Assembly (NCBI GenBank): GCA_024234875.1 | Contig: JACKNM010000027.1 | Location: forward strand, 1-49,581 | Reading direction: 5' to 3' | Source: Ectothiorhodospiraceae bacterium | GTDB taxonomy: Bacteria > Pseudomonadota > Gammaproteobacteria > HK1 | DNA: 49,581 bases | In this document: positions 33,908 through 41,657 of the stretch, piece after piece | Layout: each line of letters starts with the position of its first letter | Position numbering within the stretch: position 1 is the stretch's first letter | Notes under the pieces: model-generated | Databases searched by the model: none | Told to the model about the DNA's origin: nothing | What the model saw: the letters and a program-made list of their open reading frames with translations, nothing else | Made by a program: the position numbers and the translations under genes

Positions 33908-35301
33908 AGGGCCTTGACGATCTCCTCGACCATCTTCTTCGCGTCGGCGAACAGCATCATGGTGTTGTCGCGGAAGAAGAGCTCGTTCTCGATGCCGGCG
34001 TAACCGGACCCCATGCCGCGCTTCACGAACAGCACCGTCTTCGCGCGCTCGACGTCGAGCACCGGCATGCCGTAGATCGGGCTCTGCGGATTGCTCTTCG
34101 CGGCCGGGTTGGTGACGTCGTTGGCGCCGATCACGAAGGCGACGTCGGCCTGGGCGAACTCGGAGTTGATGTCCTCGAGCTCGAACACCTCGTCATAGGG
34201 CACGTTCGCCTCGGCCAGCAGCACGTTCATGTGCCCGGGCATGCGACCGGCGACGGGGTGGATGGCGTAGCTGACCTTCACCCCGTTCGACTTGAGCTCG
34301 TCGGCCATCTCGCGCAGCGCGTGCTGCGCCTGGGCCACCGCCATGCCGTAGCCGGGGACGATGATCACCGAGCCCGCGTTCTTCATGATGAATGCCGCGT
34401 CCTCGGCGCTACCCTGCTTGACCGGGCGCTGCTCGATCTCGCCAGCGGCGCCGGCCGCGACCTCACCGCCGAAACCGCCGAGGATGACGCTGAAGAACGA
34501 GCGGTTCATCCCCTTGCACATGATGTAGGAGAGGATCGCCCCCGAGGAGCCGACCAGCGCCCCGGTGATGATCAGGGCGGTGTTCTCGAGCGTGAAGCCG
34601 ATACCTGCCGCCGCCCACCCGGAGTAGGAGTTCAGCATCGACACCACCACCGGCATGTCGGCGCCGCCGATGGGAATGATGATCAGCACCCCGAGCGCGA
34701 AGGCGAGCACGGTCACCGCCCAGAACGCCGTGTGCGACTCCGTCGCGCAGAGCCACACGATCAGCGCCACCATCAGCACGCCGAGCGCGGCGTTGAGCGG
34801 GTGCTGGCCCGAGAACACCACCGGCCGCCCCGACACCAACCCCTGCAGCTTGGCGAAGGCGACGATCGAGCCGGAGAAGGTGACCGCGCCGATCGCGGTG
34901 CCGAGCGCCATCTCGACCAGGCTCGCGACCTTGATCCCGCCGGGACTGCCGATGCCGTAGGCCTGCGGCGTGTACAGCGCCGCGGCCGCCACCAGCACCG
35001 CCGCGAGTCCGACCAGGCTGTGGAACGCGGCCACGAGCTGCGGCATCGCGGTCATCGGGATGCGCCGGGCGATCACCGCGCCGACGCCGCCGCCGATGGC
35101 GATGCCGAGCAGGATCAGGCCCCACGTCGCGCCCTCGCCCGGCCGGGCGAGCGCGAGCGTGGTGAGCACGGCGATCCCCATGCCGACCATGCCGTACAGG
35201 TTGCCCTGACGCGAGGTCTCGGGCGATGAGAGGCCTCGCAGCGCGAGGATGAAGAGGACGCCCGCGACCAGGTATGCGAGCGCGGCAAAATTCGCCGACA
35301 C
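33904..35301 (-). CDS. pntB: NAD(P) transhydrogenase subunit beta
   Basis: A 465-residue integral membrane subunit that binds NADP(H) and forms much of the proton channel of the proton-translocating transhydrogenase, which makes NADPH at the expense of the proton gradient. The N-terminal half has about nine hydrophobic helices. The C-terminal dIII domain has the NADP-binding VIIVPGYGMAVAQAQHALREMAD and VAGRMPGHMNVLLAEANVPYD, followed by the closing KRGMGSGYAGIENELFF. It lies 9 bases after pntAB. Confidence 0.97.
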   Translation of the reverse strand: MSANFAALAYLVAGVLFILALRGLSSPETSRQGNLYGMVGMGIAVLTTLALARPGEGATWGLILLGIAIGGGVGAVIARRIPMTAMPQLVAAFHSLVGLAAVLVAAAALYTPQAYGIGSPGGIKVASLVEMALGTAIGAVTFSGSIVAFAKLQGLVSGRPVVFSGQHPLNAALGVLMVALIVWLCATESHTAFWAVTVLAFALGVLIIIPIGGADMPVVVSMLNSYSGWAAAGIGFTLENTALIITGALVGSSGAILSYIMCKGMNRSFFSVILGGFGGEVAAGAAGEIEQRPVKQGSAEDAAFIMKNAGSVIIVPGYGMAVAQAQHALREMADELKSNGVKVSYAIHPVAGRMPGHMNVLLAEANVPYDEVFELEDINSEFAQADVAFVIGANDVTNPAAKSNPQSPIYGMPVLDVERAKTVLFVKRGMGSGYAGIENELFFRDNTMMLFADAKKMVEEIVKAL

Positions 35302-35310
35302 GTGAACCCC

Positions 35311-35631
35311 CTACCGCTGCTTCTTCTTGTACATCGCGAGCATTCGCTGCGTGACCAGGAAGCCACCGAAGATGTTGACCGATGCCAGCACCAGCGCGCC
35401 GAACCCGAGCCAGCGCGACATCCCCGCGGTCTCGGCCGCCTCCACGCCCTCGACCGCCACCGCGAGCAGCGCCCCGACCACGATGACCGAGGAGATCGCG
35501 TTGGTCACCGACATCAGCGGCGTGTGCAGCGCCGGGGTGACGCTCCACACCACGTAGTAGCCGACGAAGATGGCGAGCACGAAGATCGCGAGTCGAAACA
35601 CGAACGGGTCGATCTGAGCTGCCTCTGCCAT
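35311..35631 (-). CDS. pntAB: NAD(P) transhydrogenase subunit alpha part 2
   Basis: A 106-residue membrane protein with three hydrophobic helices, corresponding to the C-terminal membrane part of E. coli PntA. Family features are FVFRLAIFVLAIFVGYYVVWSVTPALHTPLMSVTNAISSVI and the closing GGFLVTQRMLAMYKKK. A separate gene for this part marks the three-subunit transhydrogenase common in alphaproteobacteria and scattered gammaproteobacteria. ATG 35631 has a GGAGGGA motif upstream and is preferred to the longer frame. Confidence 0.95.
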   Translation of the reverse strand: MAEAAQIDPFVFRLAIFVLAIFVGYYVVWSVTPALHTPLMSVTNAISSVIVVGALLAVAVEGVEAAETAGMSRWLGFGALVLASVNIFGGFLVTQRMLAMYKKKQR

Positions 35632-35686
35632 GGGCCGTCCCTCCGCATGTCTGCGCGGCGGCAACGCCGCGAGCGCCTGGTTCCAC

Positions 35687-35715
35687 CGCGTCACGGGCAC
35701 CGGCCCGTGGACGCG
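35687..35715 (-). other. intra-operon hairpin between pntAA and pntAB
   Basis: A 12-bp GC-rich stem (35687-35698 with 35703-35715, one 1-nt bulge) and 4-nt loop lies 14 bases after the pntAA stop in the 98-base spacer before pntAB. It could be a partial terminator or an mRNA-stabilising element that sets subunit ratios; no T-run is seen. Confidence 0.45.
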
Positions 35716-35729
35716 TCCGCGCCGGTGCG

Positions 35730-36866
35730 TCAGTCGCCGGCGCCGAGTGCCTTGTGCACCGCCTGTCCGTCGCGCGCGAGCAACGAGCCGCGCACGATCT
35801 CGTCGTCCCAGTCGAAGCGAACCTCGCCGCTCGCCTTGTCGACGAACGGGGCGAGGAAGTTGTAGAGGTTGCGCGCGTAGAGCGACGAGGCGTCGACCGG
35901 GATCCGCCCGGGAACATTCCGGTGCCCCATGATGCGCACCCCGTGGTGCTCCACGATCTCGCCCGGGCGTGACAGCGGGCAGTTGCCCCCCTGCTCCACC
36001 GCGAGGTCGACGATCACCGAGCCCGGCCGCATGCTCTCGACCATCTCCTCGGTCACCAGCACCGGCGCCGGACGCCCGGGAATCAGGGCGGTGGTGATGA
36101 CGATGTCCTGCTTGGCCAGCGTCGCGGCGACCAGCGCCGCCTGCTTGCGCTTGTAGTCGTCGCTCATCTCGCGTGCATAGCCACCCGCGGTCTCCGCCTG
36201 ACGCGTCTCCTCGGAGTCGACCATCACGAAGTTGGCGCCGAGGCTCTCGACCTGCTCCTTCACCGCCGGACGCACGTCGGTCGCGCTCACCACCGCGCCG
36301 AGGCGTCGGGCCGTCGCGATCGCCTGCAACCCGGCGACGCCGGCACCGAGCACGAACACCTTGGCCGGGGCGATGGTGCCGGCGGCGGTCATCATCATCG
36401 GCATCGCGCGATGGAACTCGGCCGCGGCGTCGATGACCGCCTTGTAGCCCGCGAGATTCGACTGCGAGGACAGGACGTCCATCGACTGCGCGCGCGAGAT
36501 GCGCGGCACCAGCTCCATCGAGAACAGGGTGAGCCCCCGCCCGGCCCAGCTCCGCAGGTCGTCGGTATCGGCGTACGGCACGAGGAGGCCGATCACGAAG
36601 GCGCCCGGGCGCAGGTGCTCGATGATTTCCGGCGCCGGCCGACCGACGGTCAGCAGCCCGTCCGCGCCGGCGAGCAGACTCGCCGGATCGGTCGCGACCT
36701 CCGCCCCGGCCTCGCGATACGCGTCGTCGGCGAACGACGCGCCGGCGCCGGCCCCCGCCTCCACGCGCACCGAGAGACCGAGCCCGACCATCCGCTTCAC
36801 CGAGTCCGGCGTCGCCGCGACGCGGGTCTCGCCCGCGCCACGCTCTCTCGCTACCGCGACCAGCAT
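35730..36866 (-). CDS. pntAA: NAD(P) transhydrogenase subunit alpha part 1
   Basis: A 378-residue soluble NAD(H)-binding subunit (dI) related to alanine dehydrogenase. The Rossmann motif KVFVLGAGVAGLQAIATARRLGAVV is at about residues 168-192. Before it lies MDVLSSQSNLAGYKAVIDAA and after it SLGANFVMVD and KQDIVITTALIPGRPAPVLVTEEM, all typical. It ends without membrane helices, which are on pntAB. ATG 36866 follows a purine-rich GGGGGGAAAGAG stretch. It heads the pntAA-pntAB-pntB-mug operon. Confidence 0.96.
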   Translation of the reverse strand: MLVAVARERGAGETRVAATPDSVKRMVGLGLSVRVEAGAGAGASFADDAYREAGAEVATDPASLLAGADGLLTVGRPAPEIIEHLRPGAFVIGLLVPYADTDDLRSWAGRGLTLFSMELVPRISRAQSMDVLSSQSNLAGYKAVIDAAAEFHRAMPMMMTAAGTIAPAKVFVLGAGVAGLQAIATARRLGAVVSATDVRPAVKEQVESLGANFVMVDSEETRQAETAGGYAREMSDDYKRKQAALVAATLAKQDIVITTALIPGRPAPVLVTEEMVESMRPGSVIVDLAVEQGGNCPLSRPGEIVEHHGVRIMGHRNVPGRIPVDASSLYARNLYNFLAPFVDKASGEVRFDWDDEIVRGSLLARDGQAVHKALGAGD

Positions 36867-36918
36867 CGTCTCTTTCCCCCCTCGCGTGCGGGCCCCCGAG
36901 CGTCCCGAGCGCCGAGGC

Positions 36919-36947
36919 ATTCTAGTGCGTCCGCCCGGGGATTTCGA
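36919..36947 (-). promoter_or_regulatory. sigma-70-like promoter of the pnt operon
   Basis: On the minus strand TCGAAA (36942-36947, four of six) and TAGAAT (36919-36924, five of six) are separated by exactly 17 bases. They lie 52 bases upstream of the pntAA ATG. This is one of the better promoter matches in the window. Confidence 0.5.
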
Positions 36948-37010
36948 TGCGCGCGACGGGCCAGGTCGAGTGCCGATGCCGGCGACCCGCGGCCACCGCA
37001 CCGCGCAGCC

Positions 37011-38207
37011 TCAGCCACGCGCGACCACCACCGGCACCTCCATCTCCGCCGGCGTGGCGCCGCCGTGCACGCCGATCAACACCGGCGCGGGGCCGTCGCC
37101 CGGCGGCGTGTCCATGAGCGCGAAATCGTCGCGCATCAGCAGCGACCAGTCGCCGACCCGACCGGCGAGGTCGGGATGCGCCGGCCCCGGTCCGAGCCAG
37201 CCGGGCTCGAGCATCTCGTCGCGATGGATCGCGGTGCAACGGCCGGCGAGCCGATCCGCCACCAGCGCGAGGAAGTCCGCCTCCGCCCCGGGGCGTAGAT
37301 AGCAGAACGCCACCCTGGGCTCGCCGCAGAGCGGCGCGCGCAGCGTGGCGGCCAGCTCGGGCAGGTCGTCGAGCAGCAGACGGCTGTGCACCGTGGTGTC
37401 GACGAAGCCGTGGTCGGCGGTGAGAACCGCGGTCGCCCCGCTGCCGCGCAGGCGCTCGGTCAACCGCGCGAACGCGTCGTCGATGGCCCGCAGGTGGCGG
37501 CGTGCCTCGCGGCTGCCCGCCCCGTATCGATGCGACAGCGCATCGAGCTGCGGCCAGTAGGCGTAGACGTAGCGCTCACCCGGTGCACACAGGAGCGTGG
37601 CCACTCGGTCCAGGCAGGCGTCGATCGAATCCGCGCCGTGCGAGACCGCGCCGGCGCCGTGGAACGCCGAGTAAGTGCTGCCCAGCAGGTAGCGCGGTTG
37701 CACCACGTGGCACTCCACCCCGAGGGTGGCGGTGAGCGGGGCCGCGCCGAACACGGTGGCGGGCTCGACCCCGTGGTCGCGCAGGTCGCCGCCGCCGCGG
37801 ACCCGGTACGGTAGCGGGGTCGCGATCAGATCGAGGGCGGCGAGCCGCACGTGCCAGCCAGTGAGGCCGTGTCGACGCGGCGCCACGCCGGTCATCACGG
37901 TGGTGATGGCGGCGGCGGTGGTCGACGGGAAGACCGAGGTCATCCCTCCGACCCGGTGCGCACGGAGCGCGCCCGCGGGATTGGCCGCCGCGAGCTGCGC
38001 ATCGCCCAACCCATCGACCAGGACCATCGCGATGCGGCGCCCGTCACCCAGTGCGCCCGCCGGCAGGCATCGGAGCTCGGCCACCGGCTCGCCACGGTCA
38101 CCCGGCGTGGGACGGGCGCCGACTGCGCCGGCCACGCTCGCCATCAGATTGACCAGGCTGCCACCGTCGTAGTCGGGGCGCACCGCCGAGTTGCTCCAGG
38201 GTCGCAT
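37011..38207 (-). CDS. alkaline phosphatase superfamily protein (phosphodiesterase/pyrophosphatase type)
   Basis: A 398-residue protein of the type I phosphodiesterase/nucleotide pyrophosphatase branch. The N-terminal metal and nucleophile region is visible: AMVLVDGLGDAQL with the ligand Asp, and TSVFPSTTAAAITTVMTGVAP carrying the presumed nucleophile Thr. AYWPQLDALSHRYG and LTADHGFVDTT hold the remaining Asp/His ligands, and LIGVHGGATPAEMEVPVV ends the domain. The opening RPDYDGGSLVNLMASVAG is family-typical. ATG 38207 has a poor ribosome site. Substrate unknown; no signal peptide, so probably cytosolic. Confidence 0.85.
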   Translation of the reverse strand: MRPWSNSAVRPDYDGGSLVNLMASVAGAVGARPTPGDRGEPVAELRCLPAGALGDGRRIAMVLVDGLGDAQLAAANPAGALRAHRVGGMTSVFPSTTAAAITTVMTGVAPRRHGLTGWHVRLAALDLIATPLPYRVRGGGDLRDHGVEPATVFGAAPLTATLGVECHVVQPRYLLGSTYSAFHGAGAVSHGADSIDACLDRVATLLCAPGERYVYAYWPQLDALSHRYGAGSREARRHLRAIDDAFARLTERLRGSGATAVLTADHGFVDTTVHSRLLLDDLPELAATLRAPLCGEPRVAFCYLRPGAEADFLALVADRLAGRCTAIHRDEMLEPGWLGPGPAHPDLAGRVGDWSLLMRDDFALMDTPPGDGPAPVLIGVHGGATPAEMEVPVVVARG

Positions 38208-38362
38208 CGGGGGATGGTAGCAGCCGGGACACCCGTACCGGCCACCATGCGGGGCCGGCCCCACGCTGATAGAGTGTGGGGCTGCGGTCGATCAGTCGCG
38301 GTGGCCGAGCGGTCACTCCGGCTGGACCCAATCAGTCAGATCTGCCGACGACGAGGAGCACG

Positions 38363-38914
38363 ATGCGCCGCATCAAGAGCGTCACCTGGCCGGGGCTGGC
38401 CCTGCTCGCCCTGCTGGCCGTGTCCGGGACCAGTTCCAGCCAGACCACCACCCAGGGCGGTGGCCAGGGTGGCGGCGGCGCGGCGTCGGCGAAGACGTTC
38501 AAGGACTGGGTGCACACCTGCGAGAAGATCGAGGGCTTCGGCCAGGAGCAGTGCTACATCTTCCAGAACATCGCGCTCAAGAAGACCGGCAAGCGGCTGC
38601 TGCACTTCGCGGTCGGCTACGTCGGCGAGGGCGATGCGAAGCGTCCGGCGGCGGTGATCACGCTGCCGCTCGGGGTGCTGTTGCCGCCCGGGCTCGCGCT
38701 GCGGATCGACGAGGGCGAGCCGATTCGCTTCGTCTATCAGCAGTGCATGCCGGATGGCTGTCGCGGCGTGCTACCGCTCGAGCCGGCGACGATCTCGAGC
38801 CTCAAGGCCGGCAAGCAGGCGCGGATCACGTTCTACGACCAGACCCAGCGCGAGCTCGGCGTGCCGGTCTCCCTGATCGGCTTCACCGCGGGATTCGGCG
38901 CGCTGAAACCGTAG
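38363..38914 (+). CDS. invasion associated locus B (IalB) family protein
   Basis: A 183-residue exported protein. A signal peptide (MRRIKSVTWPGLALLALLAV, cleavage near residues 22-26) is followed by a Gly/Gln/Thr-rich spacer. The IalB domain then follows: KTFKDWVHTCEKIEGFGQEQCYIFQNI, then VITLPLGVLLPPGLALRIDEG and QQCMPDGCRGVLPLEP (about residues 50-160). Four cysteines suggest two disulfides. The family is widespread in free-living bacteria, and the name does not prove a virulence role. ATG 38363 has a GAGGAG 5 bases upstream. Confidence 0.9.
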   Translation: MRRIKSVTWPGLALLALLAVSGTSSSQTTTQGGGQGGGGAASAKTFKDWVHTCEKIEGFGQEQCYIFQNIALKKTGKRLLHFAVGYVGEGDAKRPAAVITLPLGVLLPPGLALRIDEGEPIRFVYQQCMPDGCRGVLPLEPATISSLKAGKQARITFYDQTQRELGVPVSLIGFTAGFGALKP

Positions 38915-38930
38915 CGCCGAGGGCATGCGG

Positions 38931-38956
38931 GCCGGCGGCGTACGGCGGCCGTCGGC
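38931..38956. terminator. hairpin between convergent IalB and FimV-like genes
   Basis: A 9-bp stem with one G-U pair (38931-38939 with 38948-38956) and an 8-nt loop lies 16 bases after the IalB-family stop and 41 bases before the end of the convergent FimV-like gene. No T-tract; tentative. Confidence 0.35.
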
Positions 38957-38997
38957 GCCGGGCGCGGGGAAGTGCGGGGAACTCGGGCGGGCGGGGT

Positions 38998-39429
38998 TCA
39001 GCGCGGGCTGAGCACCAGCGCGTACTCGCGAAGGGCGCGCCCGCCGTCCCAGGTCGCCTCGATCACCATCTGCACCAGCGGCTCACGCAGGCGCTCGGCA
39101 CTGGTCGCGCGCACCACCGCCCGGCGGCCCTGCCCCTCGACCTCGAAGCGCAGCGTGCGCAGCGCCCCGACGTAGGGAATTCCGAGCGCGCGATAGATCT
39201 CGAGTGGCGCCACGCGGACGCGCAGCGAGGAGAGATCGCCCGCACGCACCCCGTTCAGTGCGATCGTCGCCTGCAACGACTCGCCGAGAGCCGATGCCAC
39301 CTGCAGGTCGCCGAGGCCGAGCGCGAGCGCCGGCCGCGCCGCCGCGCCGATGGCGAGGAGCACCCCCGCCAGCGCGACCCGCCCGCGGCGCCACCGCGTT
39401 GCGCGACTCGATGAGTGCCGCGTGCTCAC
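38998..39429 (-). CDS. stand-alone FimV/HubP N-terminal domain protein
   Basis: A 143-residue exported protein that matches only the N-terminal domain of FimV/HubP polar proteins. A basic start and hydrophobic signal (VALAGVLLAIGAAARPALA) are followed by LGLGDLQVASALGESLQATIAL (about residues 37-58). LSSLRVRVAPLEIYRALGIPY and LREPLVQMVIEATWDGGRALREYALVL complete the domain. Full FimV proteins (600-1000 residues) continue with LysM, a membrane helix and TPR repeats; none is present, and the gene ends with a normal stop. The GTG start overlaps the SDR stop (GTGA). Confidence 0.78.
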   Translation of the reverse strand: MSTRHSSSRATRWRRGRVALAGVLLAIGAAARPALALGLGDLQVASALGESLQATIALNGVRAGDLSSLRVRVAPLEIYRALGIPYVGALRTLRFEVEGQGRRAVVRATSAERLREPLVQMVIEATWDGGRALREYALVLSPR

Positions 39430-40205
39430 AGCGTTCCGGGATAGATCCCGCCGTCGATCACGATGTTCTGCCCGTTGATGTAGCCGGCGTGTGCGCTGCA
39501 CAGGAACGCGCAGAGCTCGCCGAACTCCTCCGCCCGACCGAAACGCCCCGGGACCGTTGCCGAGCGCCGGACCTCGTACTCCTCGTCGAAGGTGCGTCCG
39601 GACTGCTCGGCCTGGTAGCGGATGGTGCCACGCAGGCGGTCGGTGTCGAAGGGGCCGGGGAGGATCCCGTTGATGGTGACGCCGTGCCTGGAGACCTCGC
39701 GCGCGACCCCCGCCACGAACCCGGTGAGCCCCGCGCGCGCGCCGTTGGACAGGCCGAGCACCGGGATCGGCGACTTCACCGAGCTCGAGGTGATGTTGAC
39801 GATGCGGCCGAAGCCGCGCTCGCACATCGCGTCGACGGTGGCCTTGATGAGCTCGATCGGGGTCAGCATGTTGGCGTTCAGCGCCGCCTCCCAATGCGCC
39901 CGCGACCAGTCACGGAAGTTGCCGGGCGGCGGACCGCCGGCGTTGTTCACCAGGATGTCGGGTGACGGGCAGGCCGCCAGCAGGGCCGCGCGTCCGGCCT
40001 CGGTGGTGACGTCGACGCACACCGTGGTGACCTTACCGGTGGCCACCTTGCGCACCTCCGCCGCCGCCGCCTCGAGCACGTCGGCGGTGCGCCCGTTCAT
40101 CACCACGTCGGCGCCCTCGCGCGCCAGCGCGGTCGCGCACGCCTTGCCGAGCCCCTTGCTCGAGGCGCAGACGATCGCGGACTTCCCCCTGATTCCAAGA
40201 TCCAT
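39426..40205 (-). CDS. short-chain dehydrogenase/reductase, atypical active site
   Basis: A 259-residue SDR. The cofactor loop is ASSKGLG (about residues 14-20) and NNAGG (87-91) is intact. The C-terminus YINGQNIVIDGGIYPGTL is typical. The catalytic Ser lies in NITSSS (about 140), but the expected YxxxK is replaced: the aligned segment is SNGAR (153-157), so Tyr and Lys are missing. Similar SNGARAGL sequences exist in a known SDR subgroup whose activity is unclear. GAGGAGG precedes the ATG. It is 66 bases downstream of ispG and coupled to the FimV-like gene. Substrate unknown. Confidence 0.85.
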   Translation of the reverse strand: MDLGIRGKSAIVCASSKGLGKACATALAREGADVVMNGRTADVLEAAAAEVRKVATGKVTTVCVDVTTEAGRAALLAACPSPDILVNNAGGPPPGNFRDWSRAHWEAALNANMLTPIELIKATVDAMCERGFGRIVNITSSSVKSPIPVLGLSNGARAGLTGFVAGVAREVSRHGVTINGILPGPFDTDRLRGTIRYQAEQSGRTFDEEYEVRRSATVPGRFGRAEEFGELCAFLCSAHAGYINGQNIVIDGGIYPGTL

Positions 40206-40271
40206 CGCTCGCTGCCTCCTCGTCGTCGCGTCGGCCGGCGCACCACGGCGACCGGCGGTGGGGTCAATCGA

Positions 40272-41516
40272 TCACTCGGCCGCGTCGACCGCGCGTGGTC
40301 GGTAGTGGGACGCGACGTACTCGTCCACCAGCCGCTCGAACTCGTCCGCGATACCTGCCCCGCGGAGCGTCACCGTCTTGCGACCGTCGACGAAGACCGG
40401 CGCCGCCGGTGCCTCGCCGGTCCCGGGCAGGCTGATGCCGATGTTCGCGTGCTTGCTCTCGCCCGGGCCGTTGACCACGCAGCCCATCACCGCGACGCTC
40501 ATCGTCTCCACCCCCTCGTAGCGCTCGCGCCAGACCGGCATCCGCTCGCGAAGGTGGCTCTGGATGCGGTTCGCGAGCTCCTGGAAGAAGGTGCTGGTGG
40601 TGCGCCCGCATCCGGGGCAGGCGGTGACCAGAGGGGTGAACGCCCGCAACCCCATCGTCTGCAGCATCTCCTGCGCGACGATCACCTCGCGGGTGCGGTC
40701 GCCGCCCGGCTCCGGGGTGAGCGACACGCGAATGGTGTCGCCGATGCCCTGTTGCAGCAACACCGCCATCCCCGCGGTCGAGGCCACGATGCCCTTCGAG
40801 CCCATCCCCGCCTCGGTCAGGCCGAGATGCAGCGCGTAGTCGCAGCGCCGGGCGAGCTCGGCGTAGACCGCGATCAGGTCCTGCACCTCGCTCACCTTGC
40901 AGGAGATGACGATCTTGTCGCGCCCGAGACCGAGCTCCTCGGCCTGGCGGGCGCTGTCCAGCGCGGAGACGATCAGCGCCTCGCGGGTGATCTCGCGGGC
41001 ATCGAGCGGCCTCGGCGCACGCGCATTCTCGTCCATCAGCCGGGTGAGCAGCGCCTGGTCGAGGCTGCCCCAGTTCACCCCGATGCGCACCGGCTTGTCG
41101 TTGTCGATCGCGATCTGGACCATGGTCGCGAACTGGCTGTCGCGCTTGGCCCCGAATCCGACGTTGCCGGGGTTGATGCGGTACTTGTCCAGCACCCGCG
41201 CGCAGTCGGGGAACTCCTCGAGCAGCCGGTGCCCGTTGTAGTGGAAGTCACCGACCAGGGGCACGCGACAGCCGAGATCGTCGAGGCGGCTCCGAATCTC
41301 GGCCACCGCGGCGGCCGCCTCTCGGGTGTTGACGGTGACCCGCACGATCTCGGAGCCCGCGCGCGCCAGCGCCTCGACCTGGGCCGCGGTGCCGGCGGCA
41401 TCCGCGGTGTCGGTGTTGGTCATCGACTGCACGACGATCGGCGCATCGCCGCCGATCTGCACCGGGCCGACCCGGACGCCCACGCTCGGGCGACGCTGGA
41501 TTGGAGTGCTTGACAT
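40272..41516 (-). CDS. ispG: 4-hydroxy-3-methylbut-2-en-1-yl diphosphate synthase
   Basis: A 414-residue iron-sulfur enzyme of the MEP pathway that reduces ME-cPP to HMBPP. The TIM-barrel part has GGDAPIVVQSMTNTDTADA, VPLVGDFHYNGH, YRINPGNVG and LHLGLTEAG. The 4Fe-4S ligands are in ACPGCGRTTSTFF and MGCVVNGPGESKHANIGIS. It complements ispD and ispF in the same window. ATG 41516 (MSSTPIQRR) follows a GAGG motif. Confidence 0.97.
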   Translation of the reverse strand: MSSTPIQRRPSVGVRVGPVQIGGDAPIVVQSMTNTDTADAAGTAAQVEALARAGSEIVRVTVNTREAAAAVAEIRSRLDDLGCRVPLVGDFHYNGHRLLEEFPDCARVLDKYRINPGNVGFGAKRDSQFATMVQIAIDNDKPVRIGVNWGSLDQALLTRLMDENARAPRPLDAREITREALIVSALDSARQAEELGLGRDKIVISCKVSEVQDLIAVYAELARRCDYALHLGLTEAGMGSKGIVASTAGMAVLLQQGIGDTIRVSLTPEPGGDRTREVIVAQEMLQTMGLRAFTPLVTACPGCGRTTSTFFQELANRIQSHLRERMPVWRERYEGVETMSVAVMGCVVNGPGESKHANIGISLPGTGEAPAAPVFVDGRKTVTLRGAGIADEFERLVDEYVASHYRPRAVDAAE

Positions 41517-41548
41517 GGACCTCACCGGCAGGCGGACGCGGGGTGACC

Positions 41549-41557
41549 ATCCTAGCA
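41549..41557 (-). promoter_or_regulatory. extended -10 candidate for ispG
   Basis: On the minus strand TGC followed by TAGGAT forms an extended -10 (TGn plus four of six positions), 32 bases upstream of the ispG ATG. No -35 match is seen, as allowed for extended -10 promoters. Confidence 0.35.
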
Positions 41558-41657
41558 GCTTGTCCGAAAAGCGCACCCGTGGGGGGTCGCCTGGCGGCCC
41601 GAGACCATCTCGCCGAGCCGACGCCGCGAGCGGTGAGCCCGCGCCCGGTGCCGCGCC

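Noticed and set aside
38363..38914. Virulence factor because of the name invasion associated locus B
   Set aside because: IalB-family proteins are widespread in free-living bacteria and nothing else here suggests pathogenicity.
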